A stretch of 64,000 nt of DNA. Origin: Membranipora membranacea. Its lineage: Eukaryota > Bryozoa > Gymnolaemata > Cheilostomatida > Membraniporidae. The stretch is from contig OU612075.1 of assembly GCA_914767715.1 (NCBI GenBank), positions 20,708,001 through 20,772,000 of the forward strand. The letters run 5' to 3'. Positions 1 to 11,395 of the stretch are shown one piece after another; the stretch's first letter is position 1, and each line of letters opens with the position of its first letter. The position numbers were made by a program, and so were the translations under genes. A model generated the notes under the pieces. It was not told the origin of the DNA, searched no databases, and saw only the letters and a program-made list of their open reading frames with translations.

Positions 1-1
1 T

Positions 2-1490
2 CCGACTGATAACTGTTCCATCGAAATTCAGCCTGAAGGGATAAAAAAACTAATACACGATCTGAAAAACAATAAGTCCCCTGGGCCTGATCATATCAGA
101 AAGTGTGAGCTACTTGTGGATTCTGTCATGGTAGCCAAATGTCTAGCATACATATTTCAGGCATCAATAGACACGGGTGTGCTGCCGACACAGTGGAAAA
201 CTGCTTACATTACGCCAGTCCACAAAAAGGGTGCACCGGAAGAGCCATCAAACTACCGTCCAATATCGCTGACATGCATACCATGCAAAATCCTTGAGCA
301 TATTTTTCTACATTACCTCAACAAAACACAAGACAGTATACAATATAATCGACAACATGGGTTTAGGAAAGGGCTCGGATTCGAAACCCAATTGTGTGCC
401 ACCTACCACGATTTAGCCAAAGCTATAGAAAAAGGTTACACTGTGCACGGGTTAATCCTAGACTTCCGGAAAGCATTTGACAAGGTCCCCCATAATTTAC
501 TCATGCAAAAGATTTGGCGCATTGACGGCATACACCCAAACATTGTGAACTGGATCCAGAGTTTTCTTGCTCAGAGAAGCCAGAGGGTTGCAGTACGAGG
601 AACACTATCACCAGACCTATCGGTAACTTCAGGAGTGCCACAGGGCTCAGTGCTAGGCCCACGTTATTCCTGATATACATAAACGATTTACCAGAAGTTG
701 CTACGTGTGGAGTGAGTTTGTATGCTGACGATACCCTTCTTTACTCAGAGGTGAAAAATGATGGAGATAGGTTCCGCTTCCAGGCAAATATTAACGCTTT
801 GCACAAATGGTCTAGCGAGTGGAAAATGCCGTTCCACACTGATAAGTGTGAAGTTATCACATTTAGCAAAGGACCAACAGCAACTCCGCAGTACTCCCTC
901 GGAAATAGTCCTCTTGAATGTGTTGACCAAACCACGTACCTCGGCATACAAATGCAATGAAACCTGAAGTTTGACAAGCATATAGCGTCCAAAATAAAGA
1001 GCGCATCGAAAATTCTTGGCTGTGTAAAATACTCTCTTCATGAAGCGTCCGAGAGAGGCAAGTTGCTTGCATATACCAGTCTCTGCCGGCTAATCCTTGA
1101 GTATGGTGATACCCTTTGGGACCCATCTGACAATACTACCAGCGATGCTATAGAACATGTGCAATCCCAAGCAGTGCGCTTTATCAAAAACATCAAAGGT
1201 AGACGCGGAGTAACTGAAGGGCGAGAGCAACTTGAACTAAAACCGATAAGAGACAGGCGAAAATCACACAGGCTGTCCTTACTGATGAGAATACTCTCAG
1301 AGGAAATCAGACCCTTGCCTCAGCATATGATGAGCTGGTTAACAGTAGAAGCCAGACAACTATGATTACACGAGCTGCTAACAGAGGGGAACCAACCTCA
1401 ATATATGCCTCGAGTCAGACATATTACAACAGCTTCCTTCCGCGTAGTGTGAGGGATCTAAGACTAGGGTCAAATAACACTCAACAATAA
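2..1490 (+). pseudogene. Decayed non-LTR retrotransposon reverse transcriptase (Jockey/CR1/L2 type)
   Basis: The reading frame is open from the window edge and shows reverse-transcriptase landmarks in order: NKSPGPD near 78-100, the YRPISL block, DFRKAFDKVPH near 470-490, SGVPQGSVLGP near 630-660, and YADDTLLY (the catalytic YxDD box) at about 721-744. A one-base loss near 663 shifts the frame just before the expected LFLIYINDL. A TGA at 958-960 stands where a Trp codon is expected. A further frameshift near 1365-1390 precedes the tail ending in a TAA at about 1490. The thumb and C-terminal part (LEYGDTLWDP, about 1090-1125) is recognisable. The copy is therefore dead. The 5' part, including any endonuclease, lies outside the window. 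Clade assignment within the endonuclease-type non-LTR elements is a judgement by eye. Confidence 0.9.
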
Positions 1491-2438
1491 GCAGCTATCG
1501 CTGCCACGCTGAAATTACACTGACGAAAGAGGCACTCCCTGTTTGCACCGTTATGTGATTTTGAGTGTTCTATATTCCACGAGGTTAGTTACAAGGTGAG
1601 TTACTAGCAGCCCATTTTTGTAATGTCACAACCGCCAGCGATGCAACGCCTCTGTTCAACCAATCGCAGGCCTGCTGAGCTGCTACTCAACAAAAGAGAA
1701 AATACAAATTCCACCTAGAGCTAAAGCCAAGCTGTTGCGTTGGTGAGTTGTAGAAAACTATGAAAATGGTGAAGATTTCCGTAAAACACTTACATCTAGC
1801 TTTCAATGCATCTTTTGTATCCGCTACGCGGTATATCCACAGAAGTAGCAGATACAATTCATGGTATTGCTGCAGCCTCTAGTGTGGGTGAGTGTGTTTT
1901 TATCCATACAGCAGCCATTGGCAGAATTTACTAATTATTACGAACTATAAAATCAATGTTGTTCAATGCGTTATAGTTTTAATGCCGATTTGTTGTCACA
2001 ATGCAAGCACATCTAACATGGAAAAGCGAAATTAATTCAGCAAAAGAATGAGAATATAAAACTCATCTCCGAAAATTAGCCAATCATTATTCAAAGTTGT
2101 AAGAACAAGTTGATTTTATTTTTATCTTGTTGTCATTATTGTAAAAGACCACCTGTTCAAATCGATGACATAAAATGATTCCCAAGATGACCCATACTAC
2201 ATTCCTTACATAGGCACTTAAAAAAAAAGAGACATAAAAAAACTTTTAAAAAGTTGTCATACTGCCTATGAGCTTGAAACCATCTTTTTCGGAGCCATAA
2301 AAAATTCAAATATTACCGTTTCAACCTCAGCTAATTGATCATCGCTGACGATTGTCTGTAGGCAGATGTGTTCTGAGATCCTCAGGATTGTTTATCACAG
2401 GTGTTCCTTCTTAACTTCTCGACTTGACTGACTTTTGC
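1491..2438. other. Intergenic, no gene seen
   Basis: This AT-rich stretch lies between the reverse-transcriptase relic and the stop codon of the delta-tubulin gene. I see no convincing exon, RNA gene or repeat boundary. It should contain the 3' UTR and polyadenylation site of the minus-strand tubulin gene. Confidence 0.5.
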
Positions 2439-5400
2439 TCAAGAAATCGCCTCCGAGTAATTCTTACATATTTCATCCACAGTACTAAAAGCCTCTTCAA
2501 AATATTCCTGTAAATAATACCATAATCATTTTTATAATGTTGTATCATAGTCAAGCAGGGATTGAGCTTGGTGTTTGGAGAGTTGTACAGTATAATGTTT
2601 AGTGTAATAGTGTGATGGTCACAAGTATCATGTAGAGAGGACTATGCAGCATTGTGCTCAAGCCTTACATTAAGATTTGCTTAACTTGAGTTGTTGGATG
2701 AGCAACTTATTAACAATCACTGATCATTTGAAGTCTGGCAAACTTTGCCTGCTCAAACTAATATCTTCTTATGACAGTCTAAAAGTCTAATATACTGATC
2801 AAGTATCAAATCTACCAACAGAGGGTGGTAGTTCACTTGTAAGAACATGTTTAGTAAAGACAGACACCTTTGTATCTCCTACAAAATGATTTGTAGATGA
2901 GATCTACTTAACTTGGCATTTGATCTATCTATGAATGATAGCAGAATGTTTCAATCAGAAAATTGAAATATGGGGATCCTATATTCAACAGATGCGGAGA
3001 GGTTAAGCAAAATACTCTATCCAATCCGGCTAGCTGACAGAATTGGTTTGAGCATTTGATATGTGTTGTACCCCCAGCTAAGTCAAAGGCCAACCCAGAG
3101 GCAACCGTAATGTATGTATCATGATTATGTAATCATGTATCATTGGAGTCGTGTCTCATGATTTGTGATCTTCGAACATGAAATCTAAATGCTTGATATA
3201 ACGTTACGGTGAATTATTGTCGAGGCGTAACCAACTTGGGCAGAGTAAAGCCTGGATACAGACAACTCTCATTAAACCATATTGAAAATTCAGGCCTAGT
3301 CTTAGGATCGTTATCCCAATGTGTCTAAAGGAGGCTATCCCATCTCTTACCTGACAGAGGCCATGTTTATAGTACCAGTGTAGATACGCCTTCTGCTCAT
3401 ACATCTGTCTGGCCTTACTCCACACACTGTCAGCAAAGTGTGTCACATTACTGTAGTTACTGATGAGCGTGACGTCATGTGATCCGGCTTTACTTCCTGC
3501 TAGACAACTCCTGGCTTAAAAAATAGATCATTGCACCATATACTGTACCTGTACAATAAGTAATTCAAAGTTTAGCATACATAGTGTTATACATAGTGTT
3601 ATACATGGTGTTGTACATGGTGTTGTACATGGTGTTATACATGGTGTTATACATGGTGTTATACATGGTGTTATACATGGTGTTATACATGGTGTTATAC
3701 ATGGTGTTATACATGGTGTTATACATGGTGTTATACATGGTGTTATACATGGTGTTATACATGGTGTTATACATGGTGTTATACATGGTGTTATACATGG
3801 TGTTATACATGGTGTCATACATGGTGTTATACATGGTGTTATACATAGTGTTATGTATAAAACTGTAATTTATGATGGTCTCCAGGCTATAGGGTCTATG
3901 GCATAAACATATAATTGCACCCCATCAACATAGAAATTTCATGGATAATATATACAGAGTATAAAGGTTGGTGGTCCCATCACCTCTTAATGTCATTGAC
4001 TCAAATGTGTAAGGTAGACTTTCCACTCTCAGTGAAGGACACTCACCCATCCAAAAGTCTACTGGGAAGGGGTTCCATGACACTGTATTCAGTTCCCTTT
4101 TTAGCCTCTTTTCTATATCAGGCAATATGCTGAGGTCTCCTTCTGTACCCGCCCCTCGAATGACACAGAGACTTCCGAGGCTATGACACTTCAAATACAA
4201 GTTATCATATCACAATCATTATAAGGTCACTGTATGAATGGTTTTATGATAGACAATAGGACCATATTTCAATGAGTGTTACAGCTTGTGCTTCAATGCT
4301 TACAACAGATGTTATATTCCAAGGCAAACAAGACAAGCTATGCCAGTCTATACCACTCAATTGGAAAGTCTATCTGCATGTTTTTTAACAGAGATATTCT
4401 TATCATATTTGAAACATTAATAATAATATGACACTTACCTTTTTGCCCATGCTGTCACCCTTGGTTTGAGAGATGGCTGAGTGACATAACGCTTTAACAT
4501 CGTCTGTCTGTTTGCTCACATGGTTTAAAGTCAGGAATTTAGTAGCAGGCTGCGGACAAACAGTTCGTATCATCTCCGATAACTCCAGATCACAACCAAA
4601 ACCTCTAAAATACAAGAACACACTTCAATCATCAGCTTTTGAAAACCAATGAGAATATAAAGTCGCACATTGTTAGCTGAAATTTGCGATTTTGGACCAT
4701 ATTCCCAGTAATAACAACAATTCAAACAATGATATTTTATCAAAGAGAATATAATATATCCAATGAACAAAAGCACTTACCCAGTAGGTGTCAAAGTATC
4801 AGTGGGTAATGTCAGACCTGCCAGACTGTTAGCCATATAACTATTCATAGATTTATATGAGACACCAGCTCTGCTCTGGTCTGAAACTGAGCTACACAGT
4901 TTACTAAGGGTATCATTCTTAAATAACAGCACTGCATCTGAGAATCTGTGGGAAATAAAACACATCACCATTGTTTTCATGTAAGAAACCTATTTAAGCA
5001 GCACACAACACTTGCATTTCAGAGTGAAACTGGAGTCATCCTTTTAATGTCAGGGAGGGAATAACTCTTGATATTATGAATCACATTTATATATAATATT
5101 AGTTAGTAGTAGAAAGGAGTAGCTTGCTCCTTGGTAGTAGTGTTTGATTGCTCCATGTATTTATTAATGATGATAGTCTGTCCACAATGTGACAGGTAAA
5201 TTTCATCCAATCATGTTGGAGCGTAGGATAGATTGAGGCTGATTGAACTGGCATGAACGAAAGCCTGGCTCTCACTGGCTCTACTGGATAAATCATCTGA
5301 TAATCGACTGAACTAATAACATAATTTACTTTTGAAGTGATGTGAGAGACAGCAGAGCGTTGTAATGTTGTAGTGGTGTATCTCCTGAGGCAAACGGAGC

Positions 5401-7558
5401 GACCACTCCGGACACTACATGCTGGAGCTGGTAGTCCTGTCTTATTGTTTCCAGCACACGAGAGCCAAGACCTCCACCTGTACCACCACATAGGCTGTGT
5501 AACATCAGTATGTTACTGAACACATCACATCTGCAACAATGTAGATAAAAAGATGCTCATTTGAGAGTATGGAGGACCACCAGCAAATTAACAGCTCAAG
5601 ACCTGTTACACGTCCCACCAGAGTAAACCTTATTCAATAAAATAAGACTGTAGTATTGTTATTGAGTTCCATGAGCACAGTAAACTATTGGACATCAGCA
5701 CAGGCCAAGTTCATTAGCTATTGGGGGTGGTCACAATTACCTCTCTGCTTCATGTCTCAAAGCTTCCATTGTTTCATCCAATATCTTCTCTGTTCCCATA
5801 CCATTATATCCTGTAAAAGATCCAATTTAGTTTAATATGCTCTAACTCCTTGGCTCTACCAACCAACCAAACATACCAGCAAATGTTATCGTACTAACTC
5901 TAAATCTAAACTTTAGCAATAAGGGTAGAGGAAAGGATTGGACTCATTTAGATCAATTTGTTATTAAGACATTCTCAACTAAGCGTACGATCCATATAGG
6001 TACTAACACATACCCAGCGCCCAGTTATTGCCTCTCCCTCTCTTTCCTGATATGATATTGCTTTCCCTCATTTTTCTTGATATCCTAAAATGAAATGATA
6101 ACAAACCAACCAATACGTCGACCATCAGTACCTCAAGATAGATAACATAAATCCAAAAGAACTTTGTGCTTGTTGAGTTTTAGGCATAAGTTGTCTGATC
6201 CTGTGTACTAAAGCAGCTGTATACCGCAGGATTCAGTTGGCTTTGATAACAAATTCCAGTGCATCAGATCAGAGAACCTGAATGTTTAGGCCCTTGCATA
6301 TTCATGCAATCCAGGACAGAACATATAATTTTTAGCAATCTAAATCAACTCAAAACTTACACCAGTACTCCCCAGGGCCGTAGTTTCGAAAAACGGTAGG
6401 GGAGGCAAAAGTCCGAGGCAAGTTCGGAGCTCTACCAGGAGGGGTGCTGAAAGTTCTGCCCAAGCAGTTTTAGCTTTTATTTAGTAATGGAACTCCCAGA
6501 GGAGCCAATCCTGACATAGATTATTCAATTTTAGCGGTTTTAGGCCGCTGTATTTAGCTTTCTAGGGGAGGCAGTGCCTCCCTGCCTCCCCTAGAACTAC
6601 GGGCCGTGAGTGCAGCAAGAATGCACTCACGGGGTTTGTCTGGCTAAGGGATAATCCCGACACGAGAAACCATTCAGATCCAGCTGAGGTCTGCCAGTGA
6701 ATATATCTAACTTTCATGGTGGTACAGTTTACTTACGTTGTCTTGTTTCTACTTTTGATCTTTGTTGTTCGACTAGTCACTTCCGCAAGGGCTCCGACCA
6801 CTTTACTTTCACTGTCAACCATGATAGATCGGCGGTAGGACTGTGTCTTATTGTGCCTAAACCCAAGCAGTCATACAAAGCATGGTAATTATTAGCCATT
6901 GAAATTTCATTCCTACTGGGGTGTGAGCCAGGCTTGAGCACACTTGTAGCAGACAATAACACCATCTAATTCAGCCTGGATAAAACTTACTCGCCCACCA
7001 TGTCGGCAGGTACTAATAAATCGATGATCTCAATTGAATACAAAATGCTGCGAAAAACTAGAAAATAACTGAATTTGTCTGTATCCAAGCATGTAGACCA
7101 GAGTCAGGACTGGTGGCAATGAACTAGCCAGTTTGTTGGTGGAGACAAGAGAGAGCTTTAACTATACAGTATATGGGGTGGTTGATACTGAACATTGGCA
7201 ATGTAAACTAAAGGCATGTTGTGTAAGTCCCAGAGTCCCTATGCTGTGTTAGCAAGTTAGCTTTCATCATGAAACTCCTTGCTGGAACTCTCTATAGAAG
7301 AGTGCTATGCTAGCAAAGGCTAGAGAAGTATCACTCCTTACTTATAATAATAATTAGTATTCTATTTTAATATATATAAATTTCTTTTTTTATCTTTTCT
7401 TTGACATGCTGCTGTGCTGTGTGTATGTATGTACTGTACCTTGGCATTGCTGTGTATGCATCAACACTAAGTTGCTCATGGTTCTCGACCTTCTTGGTGT
7501 CCAATTGGTGCCCAAACTGATTACCACACTGACCAACAAAGAGCGCAATAGTTGACAT
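2439..7558 (-). CDS. TUBD1: Delta-tubulin (TUBD1-like), 9 exons identified
   Basis: Delta-tubulin acts in centriole and basal-body triplet microtubules. Exons read on the minus strand: 7440-7558, 6014-6084, 5741-5810, 5330-5530, 4781-4945, 4439-4604, 4047-4188, 3351-3496, 2439-2507. All have GT-AG borders and the phases close to 382 aa. The N-terminus carries the tubulin motif VGQCGNQFG. Exon 2 has RGNNWALG, and exon 4 has the nucleotide loop GGTGGGLGS. The block DAVLLFKNDTL in exon 5, the region around FLTLNHVS in exon 6 and the C-terminal KAYLHWYYKHG then EYFEEAF match delta- rather than epsilon-tubulin. Oddity: the segment bearing the universal tubulin RAVLVDMEP-like motif, expected between exons 1 and 2, was not found in the 1.36-kb intron, yet the two exons join in frame without it. 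The family is usually about 450 aa. The gene identity is secure; exon 1 beyond its first 18 residues is less so. Confidence 0.88.
3577..3856. repeat. 12-bp minisatellite in a delta-tubulin intron
   Basis: About 23 head-to-tail copies of the 12-bp unit GTGTTATACATG, with a few variant units (GTGTTGTACATG, GTGTCATACATG, and TACATAGTG at both ends). It lies in the intron between exons 3351-3496 and 4047-4188. Because 12 is a multiple of 3, several frames on both strands stay open and give spurious repetitive peptides. These are not genes. Confidence 0.95.
6373..6608. mobile_element. MITE-like element, possibly hAT-derived
   Basis: A 236-bp block in a delta-tubulin intron begins CAGGGCCGTAGTT and ends with the approximate inverse AACTACGGGCCGTG. 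The next inner part of each end also matches in inverse (AGGGGAGGC), with a small gap. The CAGGGCC start is typical of many non-autonomous hAT elements. I could not identify a convincing target-site duplication, so the superfamily call is tentative. There is no coding capacity. Confidence 0.55.
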
Positions 7559-7755
7559 GATTTTATGGTTGAATTCTCTAAGGTTTCAACAGCTTTTAAA
7601 ATTCCATCTCCTCAGCAAATCCAAACAGTCAATGTTAGACTCATACCTTTAGCCCCGCCCCTAACTGGGAGGGGCCAAAGTTTTATGAAAAAACAATAGC
7701 TGTCCAGTGATGACTGGGCAGTATCATTCTGCTTGCAGGTTAGCCTTGTGACATC

Positions 7756-7780
7756 AGTGAACTAAAGGTTTAGTTCATTG
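7756..7780. repeat. Short palindrome TGAACTAAA-GG-TTTAGTTCA
   Basis: A perfect 9-bp inverted repeat around a GG centre at 7758-7777, about 200 bp upstream of the delta-tubulin start codon. The same 20-bp core occurs at 60717-60736 upstream of the PIGZ start. It could be a regulatory palindrome or the remnant of a small foldback element. Confidence 0.6.
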
Positions 7781-7959
7781 GTGACATAGTATGCCTCAAC
7801 AGTTCGCACATGCGCAGACTGGGGCAGTATAGGACTCTGAGCTGTAAAGATAATGAGATTTGTCTTGTCCATCATTGAGAAAAGACAAGTCTCGTTGTTT
7901 CTATCCCAAATTTCAGATGGAAAGGCATTGTGCAAAAAGAGCACATTAAATCATTAGGC

Positions 7960-8342
7960 CATACCTAACAAGTCTCCCTTTTTGGTAGGGAGCCTCCCAG
8001 TTTTTAGGGTCATTTTCCACCCCCTCCCTATCTCCCTTTTTCCTCCCTTTTTCCAGCTTCGTTTACCCAGACAATTTTTGAAGCTTATTTTTGCAAGGAA
8101 AACTATGTTTTCCTACCTCGACAGTACATATACCTATGTAATTGCTTACTACCATTACTGCTTGTATGTAAAATCAGGTAAAATGACGCAATTCATAATA
8201 TGAAAGCTCAAGTTTTGGCTTAGAAGTAAGACAAACGAGGGCTGAATTGCACACGCACTGCGGGACGCAGAGTGGTATTCCGGGTTTGGAGTTTGTCCGC
8301 GGAGACCTCCTGATTTCTGGGTCTACCAACTTGTCATGTATG
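7960..8342. mobile_element. 383-bp MITE with 8-bp target-site duplication
   Basis: The element is bounded by direct repeats CATTAGGC at 7952-7959 and 8343-8350. Its ends are imperfect inverted repeats: CATACCTAACAAGT on the left and, read inward on the other strand, CATACATGACAAGT on the right. The homologous duplicate near 16085 has a single CATTAGGC and no insertion, which gives a direct empty-site comparison. An 8-bp duplication fits hAT or P-type transposition. There is no coding capacity. Confidence 0.82.
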
Positions 8343-9489
8343 CATTAGGCTTTGACTTTGATAAATGGTTAGCATAAGCCTGTCTTGACAAGTTTGTCAA
8401 GGCAGGCTAGGTTAGCATTAGACGGCTGCCAGGTGAGTTGGCGTACCCTTATCTCAAAGACCCCTAAAAAAATGAAAACAAAAATGAGCTTGAGATGAGA
8501 ATAGGCTAGCGACATTAAAATTATCAACCGCTGGGTGGTTGATAGTACGATGCCGCTAACTAACAAAGATGAATGGCTCAGGTGATAGCGAGGCGATTAT
8601 TCTCCAAGTAAGTAAGTGAAGCTGGATCACATGACCTACCGCTTATCAGTATCTTCAGAAACATTACACCCTTTGCTGAGAGTGTTTGTTGATGTACATG
8701 GCATCAATCAATATGGAAATGGGGCCGAGAAAGAACATCATGATCTTAGAAGCTTAAGCAATATGATTCCTTTACATCGCCCAAACATCAGCAAAAAAAG
8801 CTGTTGATCACCATGAATTGATAATTGATTAGACCTGAGCTATATATGAACAGTGGGGAAAAAATTCAACAGATTTTAGCCCATGAAGACCACATTACAC
8901 TAAGTTATTTGTGTATGCGGACTTCAACAGGTTTGGGTCAGAGCTACTGTCAGCGCATTGTGTATTTATTGCTTCATTCGTATGAGCAGCCAGTAGCCTG
9001 TTTATAGACAGTGTTTTTGCAGCCATTAACCATAAAAACAAACAAAGCTCTCTGATTCATCCTATTATTTTTCATATTTTGTATTTTATCAGAGCAATAT
9101 ATAAATTGTGATCTAGAATATAATGAGTAACGACAAGGCAAAACAAATATGCAGGAGAAGAAAATGCGTTTTAATATGGTTTAATTACAGTAATACTGTA
9201 AAGTTATCAAGAATAACGACCAAAAATGTTGTTTACAATATTATGTTATTTAATATGGATTTTTAAAATGCAGGAGGCGGCCACAGCAGTCATGCAAGGA
9301 CCAACTCACATCACATGAAGGATTGTATCACATCCATATAAGATAGTAATGCAATGAATGTGTACTAATAGCACCAAGCTGTTGATTACAACTGCAGACG
9401 AATGAAATACGATGTAGAAACCATTTTAAGTCATGGGATGTTCAGTAGGAAAAGGTTTTGGAACATATGCATGATACAATTACAGTTCG

Positions 9490-9675
9490 TTACACAATAT
9501 AGTTGTCACCAGAAGACTCAGGAGTACCATACGGATGTTTGAATGTATCAGGCACTTTGTAATCATTGTCAGAATTACAGTTGTCATGCGTGTGAGACCA
9601 GGTGATGGTGGAGTTATCGAGACATATATCACAGTTCCCAGAATGCTGCTCCTGGCTATCATCATAATCAGAACA
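9490..9675 (-). pseudogene. Duplicated tail of the protocadherin last exon
   Basis: On the minus strand this reads 60 uninterrupted codons plus stop, from SDYDDSQEQHSGN to SSGDNYIV. It matches the last 60 codons of the protocadherin at 17589-18110. The first 42 codons differ by a single base (Asn to Asp). The last part differs more, mostly at amino-acid-changing sites. It is only a fragment. A candidate splice acceptor (CAG) sits about 10 bp before the breakpoint, in the same phase as the real last exon, so use as an alternative terminal exon is conceivable. By default I treat it as a gene relic. Confidence 0.8.
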
Positions 9676-9679
9676 AGCT

Positions 9680-11190
9680 AGCTGGTACCCTAGGATACTA
9701 AGGATATTCAGTATATTAAGAGCGACGTCCTGTGGGGAGCCACATCATTTGGTCTTTACCAAACTACCACGCTAGGTTAGGGCCTGCAGTCGAAGTGTAA
9801 TTTACCTCAACTTGACATAAGTTTGCATACATAAAAAACCGCCTGTTGGAATGACAGCCCTCAGCAGCCATGGTTCAGTAAACGATAAACCTCTAAGAAT
9901 GCCTGGTTGCACCAGTATACTTTTTACCCAACTTAACTGATAGGTTTGGGGTATTTTCCATTATGGTGTAAGCTGGGTGTCCTGCAACACCCGAGTGTTA
10001 GGTTGAACTGAGTACCTAAAATATGTCGTAGCAGGGAAGAGGGCTGCACCAAAAAAATTCTCAGCGAATATTCCTCTAGTGTGGCGGCGTGAGCTCTACC
10101 TCAGCATGACTCCTCTCAACTCTTATCGTCATATCATTGGAGAGGTGAGGCTTGCTCAAAACACACCATATCTGCATTACATGTTATATTATAGTTCGAT
10201 ATATATGTTTTATTTATTTTTAGGTATTTGTTTATTTTTGTTGAGGCTTCTAAGTTTAGAATTAAAATGAATTAAAACACCTTGTTTACCTCACGCACGT
10301 TAACTGCAGTTTATAAAAACGACTTGAATAAAAACACACAGGTGTAGGGTGGTACATACAACATAGTAAGTAGTATAAAAGGAGCATGGTAGACTGTTTT
10401 CAAAATTCTATAAGCTATCATTGAAGGGAAAATTTATCTGTGGCATACAAGGGTAGCTTATATAGTTTTGAAATCTGTCCTTTTATTCGACAATCCAAAT
10501 GATTGGCAGAATAAACTCGCCTTACAGCTTCCAGCTTGAACTGTAATAAAAGTGTTAAAGAAAAAACGTAGTCATTTATAGGAGCTGTTTTTTCTGAAAT
10601 TTTATTTACAATTCCATGTAACACCAGTCACTTGTTATGGTGTCATACTAATCATTTAATAAAGTTATGCAAATTTTCAACAAAAGATTAACAAAGTTCT
10701 AAAGATGCCAATGAAGTTTAGAGTCTATGTGGCTTTATTTATCATTGTTCATTTCTCAAAGTGATTAATTCTTGCGATTAAGGAAACAATGAACAAAAAA
10801 GAAGACAGCTTTTCAACCTATGACTGTGACAGTGCTCATACCCTGCATTCCAAAAATTGTGGCAACATGATGTTTGAACGCAGCCATCTCACACAGATCA
10901 TTCGAGCTCGAGAGAGCGTGAGAGGTGGAAGGGTTTTAAACCAAGTTGCTGCAACTACAATTATAATTGTTTGCTGCTCCAAATAATAAAGACACACAGA
11001 GATGAAGAGAAGCACACTAAGTTACTCAGAATATGAGAAAAGAGATACAGAGATATAGAAGCACTGTAAGTATAGCAGGCTTGAAATGTGCAATGTGCTT
11101 TCTTGTTTTGATTTGTGAAATCTGTATCTGTAATGTATTTTCTTATTTGAATTTTATTTATTTCTTGTTTTTAATTAATTAACCCCCTGA
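9680..11190. other. Intergenic, no gene seen
   Basis: AT-rich sequence between the duplicated protocadherin tail and the (GATT)n tract. Short open frames here (for example 10079-10270 and 10789-10986) have low-complexity composition and no recognisable motif. I found no RNA gene. Confidence 0.5.
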
Positions 11191-11195
11191 AAACA

Positions 11196-11197
<2 letters not shown>

Positions 11198-11292
<95 letters not shown>
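11198..11292. repeat. (GATT)n microsatellite, probable 3' tail of a retroelement
   Basis: About 24 perfect copies of GATT. It lies about 100 bp beyond the 3' end of the minus-strand reverse-transcriptase relic, so on the element's own strand it is an (AATC)n tail. Short microsatellite 3' ends are a hallmark of CR1/L2-type non-LTR elements. Confidence 0.92.
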
Positions 11293-11395
11293 TGTATTTT
11301 TACATACGATATCATGGCGAGGATGATGAAAAAACGTATGTATATGACAGCTCTTGGTGTAACTCAGTTGTACATAAAATTGTCGTTGTAAAAAT

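Larger units (their letters stand above)
7840..9676 (-). repeat. Partial segmental duplicate of the protocadherin 3' end (copy A)
   Basis: Stretches of this block match 15985-17775 in the same orientation. Examples are TTTGTCTTGTCCAT near 7857 and 16000, the segment starting CTTTGACTTTGATAAATGG near 8351, and a long match from about 8900 (TTATTTGTGTATGC) to 9675, which covers the protocadherin 3' flank and the end of its last coding exon. The homology stops abruptly at about 9676. The middle (8563-8895) is not shared, because the other copy carries a foldback/SINE complex there. Copy A carries its own 383-bp insertion at 7960-8342. Confidence 0.85.

Noticed and set aside
3528-3868. Repetitive open frames (MYNT, ITPC, VLYM peptides) on both strands
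   Set aside because: They are translations of the 12-bp minisatellite inside a delta-tubulin intron.
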